Below, one piece after another: positions 34,508 through 44,437 of a stretch of DNA of 64,000 bases. The stretch comes from Ashinkailepas kermadecensis (taxonomy: Eukaryota; Arthropoda; Thecostraca; Neolepadidae). A program made the translations under genes and the position numbers. Numbering within the stretch: the first letter of the stretch is position 1; every line of letters begins with the position of its first letter. The DNA is taken from contig JAOTOM010005058.1 of NCBI GenBank assembly GCA_034440615.1, positions 310,001 through 374,000 on the forward strand, in the 5' to 3' direction. The notes below the pieces were generated by a model. The model did no database searches, was not told the origin of the DNA, and saw only the letters and a program-made list of their open reading frames with translations.

Positions 34508-35960
34508 TCAATTTTCAGTCAGGTCATCCGATGAGCAATGTCATCAATTGTAATGAAGGCAAAATGCAAACTGAAGGAAAAGAGAATGAATAAGAAAGGC
34601 ATTGCACTTAGTTGGCACATCGAGCAAAGTCCTTGGAATTTCATGAATTCCACACTATGTTGTGATTAATGCTAAGTATGATTTCCTTTGAATTTGATGC
34701 TTCAAGATGCGGATAGCGCGTAATCACAAATTCCTTACACAACATCAATTGATGAACTTTCTTGGACCAGATTGCGTGTTATGACGCATTGATAACTCCA
34801 CATAGAGGAAAAACGTATGAGTTTGCAAATGGCACCTAATACCCAGCTTGGCAGAATAGGAGCTAATAAGGCCATGCCCACATCCATGCTTTCTAGCTTG
34901 TTTCTTCTAAAGGTTATGCAAAAAGCACTTTAATTGTGACATATTTCTATCTGCAATGACGCTAGTCTAAACAAAAACCTATGAGATCTTTCAGCTGGAA
35001 AATTAAGACTGCGGTGCGATGGAAGCAGGCATGGATCCAGAAGGCGAATAGAATAAAGCCGACCTTGGGCCCCATGGCGTGTCATTTTGGAGCAGATTTT
35101 AGATCCTCTTCGGCGACCTTGACATCCTTTGAACGACTTAGCTGCACTATTCTGTCGTTTTGGTAGTTGTCGTCAAATATTTTTACCACCGTTGGTCATG
35201 AAGATCTTTGTTTGACAGTGAAGGTGATTTACGTTTGTAACGGCGCTCCACAATTTTGCATGAGATATTCCTTCATTTCAGTGTCTCTTTTCCATTCCAT
35301 CTAGTTTTTTTTTAGTATGATAAACATAACTGCCTTCAGCATCGTACTATTTGCGTGCGAGACTCCGCGTTATCCGACCACAGTCTATACTGGGTCAACA
35401 TTTGCTAGCTCGTGTTTCTTGCTGTGCCAGTTTTTATACGGCACCCTCGGTATACAGCATACGACCCAACAGGTTAACCGGCAAGTGATGGCTACTCAAA
35501 ACGTGCGAACGATACGCAGCACGCACATTGAATAGAACACACCATCGAGACACCCAGAGCAAGGCGCATGTAAAATGGAAATTTAACCAGATGAAGACAT
35601 TGAGCTGCTTTTTTGACTCGGACTCCAAGCCATTGTTTCGGCGGAGATAAGGTCGTCTTCAGAGACACTCCTGAGGTGTCGCAAGTCGGTGTCTTGCGTC
35701 ACCATTAGGGTCACGGTAACACTGGTCGCAGGTGAGGAAGTCGACCAGTGCTCTCTGCTGGGTGTCCGGATGTGCTAAAAGGGCAGCGGACAAATCGCAG
35801 CATGTTCTATGAAGATCACACCTTTCATCGCCAGATTAGCCACAATGTTCACACCAATAAATGCATTGAATATGATGGAGTTCGTAACGGCTATATTGCA
35901 ATGGTGCTACTTGTTGCAAAGGTGTGACATTCAGTTTACAAAACTGCAGTTTTGCAAGGA

Positions 35961-35976
35961 TGTGTGTGTGCGTGTG

Positions 35977-36067
<91 letters not shown>
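35961..36067. repeat. (TG)n microsatellite with a short TA block
   Basis: TG repeats interrupted by a TATATATATA block at about 35978-35990, then pure TG to 36066. This sequence class can adopt Z-DNA in vitro. Confidence 0.95.
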
Positions 36068-36069
<2 letters not shown>

Positions 36070-36494
36070 TACCGATCAGATGATGCCGACATTGTTTTCA
36101 AGATCAACACACTGAACGGTACGGGAAACGCACACACTCTGCATCGGTGGATTCAATATCCACTTTGCGCAGAGTATTTATTTCGATAGACGTTTTCTGA
36201 CACCCGGAACAAAACTTGTTGCCTGCAGCATACAATGTCTGTTGCGCCACAGCACACGCTATTTTACTGCACGGTTTATCTGACACCGGCTGGATTTGGC
36301 CCGATCAACAACAGAAGACCACATTGCACAGTGGGTTCATCTGTCTGTTTCCCGTACGAAATACCATCAATCCTGGTACCTCACTACGAAATGAATACCA
36401 AAACCAGGTTAGTGGTGCAACACCATCTCAGGCGTATTCTGATTTACTCAAGTAGGAATTCGACGAATTTCCGGGAGATCAAGCTTTACCTTTA
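36068..36494. other. Unique sequence between repeats
   Basis: Nothing recognised in about 430 bp. Confidence 0.5.
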
Positions 36495-36817
36495 GACCAG
36501 GTTGGAGCTTGACGGTAGGCACCATAAACCGTCCATGTATGATGATGGTGGATACGCTTAGACTAGGCTGGATCTTAATGTCAGGTACCATACACGGTCC
36601 ATGTATGATGACGGTGCATAAGCTTCGACCAGACTGGATCTTGATGTCAGGTACCATACACGGTCCATGTATGATGCCGGTGCATAGGCTTCGACCAGGC
36701 TGGATCTTGATGGCAGGCATCTTGCGCAGCCGATGCATGACGACGATGGATACGCTTAGACTAGGCTGGATCTTCATAGGCACCACACACAGTCGATGTA
36801 CAAAGACGATAGATACA
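36495..36817. repeat. 66-bp minisatellite, 5 copies
   Basis: Units start at 36495, 36561, 36627, 36693 and 36759, each with GACYAGGYTGGATCTTGATG, a CACGGTCCATGTATGATG-like middle and a GGTGCATAGGCTTC end. The outer copies are more diverged than the central two, as expected for an array that homogenises in its middle. Confidence 0.95.
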
Positions 36818-38865
36818 TTGCAAACGAAGGCTCCCAATTATCACCAGCGTGCGGTTTGCACCAGCGTGCTACTGCTGCCCACAGGTTCATGAAATGTCCC
36901 ACGGTAAAGGCAACTATCAAATCAGCTGAAGCCTGTCACAACAAATACAATTTCTGGTAAAACACGGCCAGCGTCGTGCTGCAAAGCATTTTGCCTCGTC
37001 GGAAGTATCTGTTATTCACTAATTTGAAGCTCACAGCACATTTTCAATTTTATACTTAAAAACACTAGAGGTAATATTAATGCCCAATGTCAACAGTTCA
37101 GCTATGAACTGGAGGTGGCCTTTAGCTGTTCACTGGTTGGTTAACTGTTAACTGAGCCATGCAGCTGAAACCACACTGACACACTAGACTGGTAACAGCT
37201 ACAGCAGCATTTGATCTGCCAAGCGCCGATATTGTGTCCCTCTCCCATAGCACTAGCACGGCACGGCGACAACCAGCAGCACGATTATGTGTGGCATACA
37301 CTTAGTAGGCCTTGAGTTCATATCTGTCGGCTTGAGACCTTCGTTCCCTGAGTCATAACCGGAGTGAAAGTCCGCAGTGTTAATGACTGCTGCAGTGGGG
37401 AAGCACTCGTCAGCGCTGAACCAACAGACACCGACGACGGCCACAGTCAACAATGGGCCGACGCTGGACCCAGCCTTCTAACGTGTAGCGTGCATGCGGG
37501 AAATGAATCCACAGGTCTTCATTCGCCGTTTGCCGGCATGTCTCTGCTTGCTGAACCACACAGCTGGGAATCTCGTCCAAACACGACCAAGAGTCGGAAC
37601 GTTTTTCACAACCGGTGCAATTCAGGTTATTTTGGCCACACGCTGCGGGGCCTCGACACCTCAGCCAGCGAGGCACGGCAGGGCGCCTGGGCGGCGGACC
37701 AGCCGTGATATTCAGTAGTGGCGGCTCGCTATCCACGCCACGGAAGCCGCCCTATCGAGTCTCCGTCTGTGCGCCGGTCCGTGCAGTCGCGCCTGCACCG
37801 CACCGCACCGCGCCGCTGCCGGCGTGCGCCTGCGCCTGCGCCTGCACCTGCGCCTGTGCCTGTGCAATCTGGCCTGCACTCCACCAAGGCACCGCTATCG
37901 CGTCCGGGCTCGCGTCACGTCCGCCGGCGCGCCGCCACTGTCGCAACGTCGTGGCGGCGGATGCGGCGCGCGGGTCGGCTGTTCGGCAGCCCGCCGGCGG
38001 GCCGCGAGCGGGCGCCGCTCCCACGGGGTCGGGTCGCGGGTCGCGGGTCACAGGACGGCCGTCGGTGACTCGTGGTGCGGTCACGGACGAGCCGAGGGGC
38101 GGGGCAGAGACGGCCACCCTGGCAACGCCAGCAGCGCCGCGTCCGCACCCGGCACAGTAATGGGGTTACACGCTGGAATGTGTGTCAGCCGACATCTGAC
38201 TCTGTCGGTGCCCGGTGTCGGCCGAGAGTGGACGGCGCGCCACATCGGGTCCAAGGTGCGACGACCGCCCGCCTGCTCCTGCTGGCGTCTCACCGCGTGG
38301 ATTTTGCCCGCGTTAACGTTGTGCGTGGCACCAGCGACCAGGATAATGCCCACGTTGTCCCTGACCTGGCACGGGTAGGAAGGTCTATGTTTTCGCTATC
38401 GAGAAGTGGGATCGACACTCAAATCACATTGCCAATGCACACTTAGTAATAACAGGCTAGCTTCACCAACCCACCCAAAAGGTTTACACAGTAATTCGAG
38501 CTAGCTTCTCAACTATACAGGATATTTAACAGGATGCAGACCGAAATAATTCGATAACTACTGCTAGTTTGGATACGCCCACGCCATGCAGCAGTACATG
38601 CACTGTTCAATCCGCCTAATAAAAGGCGCAACATAGGTAACGAGCCATAGGAAACCGACGGTCGACGCCATTTGAAGACAGCATCGTTTAAGCAAAGACA
38701 TGATGAATGGGTGGGAGAGTTTCAGTTATTGAATGCGCATGTGTTAAGTTGCTTCTAATTGCTGGCTTGGCAATGATAGTGAACTAACCCAGCGGTGATA
38801 AGAGACACGCTAACAATACCTTATTCAGATACGACCATTGCTGATCTGGAGGTCAGGCTGTTCTC
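36818..38865. other. Unique sequence with a strong GC-rich island
   Basis: From about 37720 to 38330 the sequence is very GC- and CpG-rich, with CTGCGCCTGCGCC short repeats at 37825-37865. Open frames on both strands are long only because of GC content. It could be a promoter or first exon region, but no start, TATA, splice site or domain supports a call. Confidence 0.45.
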
Positions 38866-39168
38866 ACTTGACGAATGAGTCACAATGCTGCCAGACGAAT
38901 GAGTCACAATTCTACCTGACGAATGAGTTGCAATGTTACCTAACGAATGAGCAGCAATGTTACCTGACGAATGAGTTGCAATGTTACCTTACGAATGAGT
39001 CCCAATGTTACCTGACGAATGAGTTGCAATGTTGCCTTACGAATGAGTCCCAATGTTACCTGACGAATGAGTTGCAATGTTGCCTTACGAATGAGTCCCA
39101 ATGTTACCTGACGAATGAGTTGCAATGTTACCTGACGAATGAGTCGCAATGTTACCTAACGAATAAGG
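38866..39168. repeat. 24-bp minisatellite with 48-bp higher-order structure, about 12 copies
   Basis: Unit CTGACGAATGAGTTGCAATG plus TTAC. In the central part two variants alternate (GAGTTGC and GAGTCCC; CCTGACG and CCTTACG), producing a 48-bp higher-order repeat. This shows the array expanded by amplifying pairs of units. Confidence 0.95.
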
Positions 39169-39748
39169 CACAACACGACAGCGGATCAAGCAGATCCGAG
39201 TCGTCATCCTCTCCGGGAGAAGAGCTGCATAAGCGGCAATTTGAAGCGACAAGCAGGTTCGCTTAATTGCGGCATGTTGAAATTAATTAAGTGTGAACGT
39301 GCAACAGGTACCGGGTTCTTGAAAGCTTAATAGACCACCAAAATTCCTTTGATTGACAGATATAAATCCTGCCACACAGAGACAGACCCTAGAGGAGAGT
39401 CCTTGCTTCCAATTTAAGGAGGGCAGAAAATGCGGCATGTTGTCTCCGCTGAGAAGTGGACGTCTGTTGGCGAGGTTGTCCTTTGCTTGTATTTGTATTG
39501 ACCTTGTGTCTTTCAACCTCCATGACAAATCCGATAGCATGGAATGAAAAGAATCTGAGCAAGGAATGTGAAGAGAAAGAAAACAAGGATGAGGTGGGAA
39601 GTGGGCAGACGAAGCAAATGTGGATGCGAGTTAAGTTGCATTTACGCACCTTTAAATTAGCCGATTAAGTACATCAAGAGCCATCCGACCCATGCTCGAA
39701 GCAAAGGTGGTGACGATCAGTGTTACATACCGTGCAGCTTTCTTGGTG
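39169..39748. other. Unique sequence, nothing recognised
   Basis: About 580 bp with small overlapping open frames and no domain. Confidence 0.5.
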
Positions 39749-40041
39749 CAAGTGGGACGCTGCCTGGTCGTGTCTCCACGTCGCAGTCCGTCTGCCAGTT
39801 CACGTGTCGCCTCCTACTCTCCAAGTGGGACGCTGCCTGGTCGTGTCTCCACGTCGCAGTCCGTCTGCCAGTTCACGTGTCGCCTCCTACTCTCCAAGTG
39901 GGACGCTGCCTGGTCGTGTCTCCACGTCGCAGTCCGTCTGCCAGTTCACGTGTCGCCTCCTACTCTCCAAGTGGGACGGTGCCTGGTCGTGTCTCCACGT
40001 CGCAGTCCGTCTGCCAGTTCACGTGTCGCCTCCTACTCTCC
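39749..40041. repeat. 73-bp minisatellite, 4 copies
   Basis: Four almost identical units (AAGTGGGACGCTGCCTGGTC, then GTGTCTCCACGTCGCAGTCC, then GTCTGCCAGTTCACGTGTCG, then CCTCCTACTCTCC). Since 73 is not a multiple of 3, each frame reads a different peptide in each copy. A GC-rich patch follows to about 40200. Confidence 0.95.
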
Positions 40042-41888
40042 ATGCCTTCGCATCTCGGGAGAGGCGACTGCACCTCCGCCCGGCGCCACGCTCTGTACAA
40101 CACTGTCTCGAATGCAGCAGAATTTCCCGGCGGCGGCACGCTTCTGCGGCCAGACTTAGTTCGACAGTCTACCGCCACGCGGCGCCCCAGTCGGCCAGTG
40201 ACATTGGGCAGGTCGGGAGCGGTAAAACTGAGACAGGTGCTGTAAACCGTCGGTAGAAGTGGTCGCATTTTACCGCAGGTACGTTTATTAGGGGACGAGG
40301 GTCATCGCCGCAAATGAGTCAATTTCCTGTTTGGCCTTCGTTTTCATTTTGCTAGTGACCATTCTGGGAACGCTGAGATTCCTCGACGGGCAACGGAGGC
40401 TGACAACCATCTACAGACCAAAAACATGATCGATATTATCGAGCAACATGAGCAACGAATCCATCCAGCCCGCCCCTTTTCCACACCACATCCTATTCAT
40501 CTTTCTCTGTGTACAATTTCTCCATCATCTTCACCCCATTATCGAAGCGGTCAGAGCTGACCAAATAGACCAACATCCAAATTCCTGGTCCAAGTACAAG
40601 AGTGACTGATGGTCGACATCCGACAGATAGGTATCCCTTCCCTCTCAGCGGCCTTCTCACGATCGTCAAAGAACGACGCATAACATCGCGCCACTTTTTT
40701 GTGACTGGCGATACATATAGTGCGGATGTTTTGGAAGTATAATGTGGTCATTTTGTGTCAGATCATCGAACAATAACATTATTCGTGGGATTTGTGTCGT
40801 GCTTTTGCTAACATCACAGTTTTTGCCTGCTCTGGTGCACGGCTCAAGCTTTGATGCAGTGATAATTCAGCGACCATCTTTACACTTGGGGTCGTCAAAA
40901 AAGTCCATGGCAAGTTCTTACAAGCCTCGGTAGAAGTATCAGGGTTTGACCTGACATTGCCTGTTGACGGTACATGGTCGAATGAAGTTGGATAGCTCTG
41001 TATGACGTAAGTTACACATGGGTGCCGAGCGCGAGGTATTATGTCGCGATAGATTCGGTGCAAAGCTTGGCTGGAGCTGCTGATACACAGCTTTTTGGGA
41101 TATTTGGACTTTGTAATTGCCAGAAGGGTCGCGACTTGATGGAAACATACAGTTTATGCGACGTTGGAATTGTTTTGCAGCACACATCGCGCTGGCTATG
41201 CTTCTATTGGGAACGAAATGGCGAATGGAACGATAACTAGCTTTTCGGATGGAAAGGCCAACACAATGAGCTCGCAGGACAAGGACCAAGCAAGCACCAC
41301 GTGTAAGGAGGCAAAAACATTTGCGGAGGCTGATAAGCACGTGGGCCGAGGTAGCTAGATTTGTGTAAGAGTTGGTGGCTATTTATTAGCACCTTAACCA
41401 TGGGACAGTGTTGTAGCTTCGTGATTACTTTTATTGCCGAGTTATTTATCATTACAAGTGCTCAGCAATGCTTTAGATGATTAACTTACAAACGGATTAT
41501 ATATGTTGATACCTAGAGTTTCATGTGAAATATGTCATTTCAGACAAGCCTAATGGGACCAGGGCCCCAAAAGATGAAAACTTCACCTACACATTGGGAT
41601 CAAGTGGAACAGACAAGGGGACTGCCATGCTACCTTCTAACAATTGCTCCTCGCACCGCTCATCCAGAAGATCTATGCACCGCATATCTTGTATGGAATG
41701 TCTTGTTTTGCACGGTGCAAACTGACTATTGTCAATTGCACCATAATTGTTATTGGAACGATTGCAGGCAGTAATGTCCCACGACAGAAAGGTGACCAAC
41801 CCCAACATCAAAGTGCTTGCATTATAGTACAAACTGTGCACTTTCCATAATCATTTCGGTGTAAAGCTTACATAACAGAAGATGTACA
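40042..41888. other. Unique sequence, no gene recognised
   Basis: Short open frames only. One at 40742-40930 has a hydrophobic stretch but no other support. Confidence 0.5.
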
Positions 41889-41892
41889 TTAA

Positions 41893-42225
41893 GGTGTACC
41901 ATTTTTGGGACTTTTTCGAGTTAGGCAACACCAATCAAGGGCATGATGCCTTTGCATGAGAACATTCAAAATCCAAAGTTTTATATTTTTATATTAATAT
42001 TTGGTCGATTGCACCAAGGTTTTGTTTTAACATATTTGGCCGCATTTAAAACATAGGGTTTGCACTATTAGAGGTCGTGCGCTCTCGGAGTCTGGATTTC
42101 GGTCACATTAACACATTATAATCCTCCAGAAGTGGTGTCTTCTGAGTTTAAGTGGGGGTGGGAGCGTCGGACGCCGGTTAGGGGGGGGGATAACCTATGT
42201 GGCAGCCATTAAAACATAGGTTTTG
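41893..42225 (+). repeat. Left terminal inverted repeat of the TTAA element
   Basis: 333 bp, inverted complement of 44092-44433. It includes an outer unique part (41893-42045) and the first copy of the subterminal unit. Confidence 0.85.
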
Positions 42226-42708
42226 GACCATTAGAGGTCGTGCGCTCTCGGAGTCTGGATTTCGGTCACATTAACACATTATAATCCTCCATAAGCGGTG
42301 TCTTCTGAGTTTAAGTGGGGGTGGGAGCGTCAGACACCGGTTAGGGGGGTTGGGGGCGGGTTAACATGTTTGGCATCCATTAAAACATAGGTTTTGCACC
42401 ATTAGGGGTCGTGCGCTCTCGGAGTTTGGATTTCGGTCACATTAACACATTATAATCCTCCAGAAGTGGTGTCTTCTTAGTTTAAGTGGGGATGGGAGCG
42501 TCGGACACCGGTTAGGGGGGTTGGAGGTGGGTTAACATATTTGGCATCCATTAAAACATAGGTTTTGCACCATTAGGGGTCGTGCGCTCTGGGAGTCTGG
42601 ATTTCGGTCACATTAACACATTATAATCCTCCAGAAGCGGTGTCTTCTTAGTTTAAGTGGGGGTGGGAGCGTCGGACACCGGTTAGGGGGTGGGGGGGGG
42701 GGGTTGAT
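42046..42708 (+). repeat. Subterminal tandem repeats of the left arm, 4 copies
   Basis: Units start with TTAAAACATAGG at 42046, 42209, 42380 and 42551 (spacing 163, 171, 171). Each contains GAGGTCGTGCGCTC (or GGGGTCGTGCGCTC), TTTCGGTCACATTAACACAT, TAATCCTCCA and GTGGGGGTGGGAGCGTC. In other transposons such subterminal repeats bind the transposase; that role is inference here. Confidence 0.9.
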
Positions 42709-42866
42709 ACTCCTTCGCCCCCCCAATCTCAGCAACCTCGGCCTTCTTTTACATATTCTGTTCAAGCAGCGATAGACAAAACGGTGTAACATTAATATTG
42801 TGTTTGAAGAACTTATCTGGGGAAACTTGAATAATTTTTCCAACTGCAGAGGTATCCAGGCAAACA

Positions 42867-43760
42867 ATGCACGTGATTATTGAACCAAATTTCACGTGCG
42901 CTCGTAGGTATTGGGCTATATCTGGGGTTTGGGCAAGACGAGATCTTGCCCAAGAGCTTGTTATCATCAGCCTGGGAGGTGAGGTGGATAATTTCACGTT
43001 CAAACTTCCCGGCCCGGACCACCATGCCAGATGGATGAGTAAGTGCTTGTATTTCCTTAAACTGAAGCTGCTCAGCAAGGTCTTCATCATGACAGATGAA
43101 GAGCAGGCCAATACTAACCTCATCACGGAGTTCGTGCTGCTGTTCTACGCCAAGTTATGGTTCACCACTCCGTTGGCCAGCTCTGCCGCCAGACATGACC
43201 TCGACTTCATGTGCAACATGCTGGAGTACCGGAGCGTCAACCCACACCTGTCTGACAAGGTTCTCAAGTCCATCTTTCGCCATCTCTGGTACCTAACCCC
43301 GCAGCTGATCACCTTAGCTCTGACGGACACTGGCCTGGACGATAACATCAGGGAGGAGATGGCGAGAGTGCTACACAGCCTGGGTAGAACGAAGATCAAG
43401 ACTGGAAGGCCCGCATTCCCGGTGTCTCAATGTGACGCCATGATCACAAAACCAGAAATGTCCTCTATGGTTGGCACTGAGTCCTGGCTGGTATTTGACC
43501 TGCTCCAGCTGTCTGGACCTCAGGACTGGCTGCTCACACCTGCCTTCACTTGGCCACTCTCCGCCAACTTCAGCAAGCTGCAGGAGTTCGCCAGCAACCT
43601 TGTCGTCGTCAACGATCTGGCGGAGAGGGGGATACACCTCGCGTCTGATTTCATCAGGAGAGTTGAATCGGATGACCAGCGCGAGGCACTATTCCAAGTG
43701 GTGGAGGACTTCCGGAGCAGGGTGAAGGACACAAGTAAAGCTAGTCTGAAGTTATGCTAA
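42867..43760 (+). CDS. ORF of the TTAA element: uncharacterised transposon protein (297 codons)
   Basis: The frame begins at ATG 42867 and ends at TAA; CTGCAG at 42843-42848 could be a splice acceptor just upstream, so the true start may lie further 5'. Distinct features are RRDLAQELVIISLGG near residue 24, the block LPGPDHHARWMSKCLYFLKL near residue 47, an aromatic FVLLFYAKLWFTTPLAS segment near 88, and FRHLWYLTPQLITLAL near 136. The last third is a helical LFDLLQLSG.DWLL.P.W.LS region. I recall multicopy predicted proteins in invertebrate genomes with a similar HHARWM block, LWYL block and spacing, but I cannot name a family. Conserved His/Asp suitable for a DDE nuclease are not evident, so this may be only the C-terminal part of a transposase. 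Codon use and an uninterrupted frame argue that it has been recently functional. Confidence 0.75.
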   Translation: MHVIIEPNFTCARRYWAISGVWARRDLAQELVIISLGGEVDNFTFKLPGPDHHARWMSKCLYFLKLKLLSKVFIMTDEEQANTNLITEFVLLFYAKLWFTTPLASSAARHDLDFMCNMLEYRSVNPHLSDKVLKSIFRHLWYLTPQLITLALTDTGLDDNIREEMARVLHSLGRTKIKTGRPAFPVSQCDAMITKPEMSSMVGTESWLVFDLLQLSGPQDWLLTPAFTWPLSANFSKLQEFASNLVVVNDLAERGIHLASDFIRRVESDDQREALFQVVEDFRSRVKDTSKASLKLC

Positions 43761-44091
43761 GTCGTGCAAGTTGTGGTGTGCAAGTTCTTGCCAAGACGCG
43801 CAATATGTGCTTCTCGTTTATGATGTGTCAAAGGACCAAAGAATATTGTCAATGCACAGTATCGAAGTTAATATATGTTGTATGGTGATAGAATACAAAG
43901 AATCGGTATACACACCTCCATTTTCTCTCTGAAATTTGAAAATCTACACGCTTACTCATGATATCTGCATTCAATTTTGTCACCGCAGTCTCGTCGCTGT
44001 ATGTGTTGATTGGTTACGCCGCCCTTTTAAGTAACAAGCAGGAATAAAAAGAATATGCGCGCATATTTGGATATTTGAACGTGTTAAGGCG

Positions 44092-44433
44092 CAAAACATA
44101 TGTTTTAATGGCTGTCAAATATGTTAAATCCCCTCCCCCATCCCCTAACTGGTGTTCGACGCTCCCACCCCCACTTAAACTCAGAAGACACCGCTTCTGG
44201 AGGATTATAATGTGTTAATGTGACCGAAATCCAGACTCCGAGAGCGCACGACCTCTAATAGTGCAAAACCTATGTTTTAAATGCGGCCAAATATGTTAAC
44301 ACAAAACCTTGGTGCAATCGACCAAATATTAATATAAAAATATAAAACTTTGGATTTAGAATGTTCTCATGCAAAGGCATCATGTCCTTGATTGGTGTTG
44401 CCTAACTCGAAAAACTCCCAAAAATGGTACACC
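44092..44433 (-). repeat. Right terminal inverted repeat of the TTAA element
   Basis: 342 bp, complement of the left arm. It carries a single subterminal unit (about 44100-44280) rather than four. Differences from the left arm are scattered single bases and length changes in the G/C runs. Confidence 0.85.
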
Positions 44434-44437
44434 TTAA

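Larger units (their letters stand above)
30244..35960. other. Long unique stretch, no gene recognised
   Basis: About 5.7 kb of AT-rich sequence. It holds a poly-T run near 31099-31116, a 32-36-bp duplication at 31780-31847 and a hairpin repeat at 34440-34507. A TATATAA at 32853 followed by an open frame ending at a donor-like GTAAGT (33184-33189) was considered and rejected as a gene start. No domain seen. Confidence 0.5.
41893..44433 (+). mobile_element. 2.54-kb DNA transposon flanked by TTAA, with long inverted arms and subterminal repeats
   Basis: TTAA stands directly outside both ends (41889-41892 and 44434-44437). The ends are inverted: GGTGTACCATTTTTGGGA on the left, and its complement on the right. 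Homology of the arms continues for about 335 bp (41893-42225 against 44092-44433) at roughly 95 percent by eye. The left arm has three extra copies of a 163-171-bp subterminal unit that the right arm has once. One open frame, 42867-43760, lies between. A TTAA target is known for piggyBac and Kolobok superfamilies; the encoded protein does not look like a piggyBac transposase to me. High arm identity suggests a fairly recent insertion. The short coding region suggests an internally deleted copy or a small accessory-protein element. Confidence 0.85.

Noticed and set aside
37615..38446. Long GC-rich open frames (up to 184 codons)
   Set aside because: Open in three frames and on both strands because stop codons are rare in GC-rich sequence; no domain.
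42749..43126. Minus-strand ORF opposite the transposon protein
   Set aside because: It is antisense to the better-supported plus-strand frame over most of its length. Its last 40 residues look protein-like, but no domain is seen.
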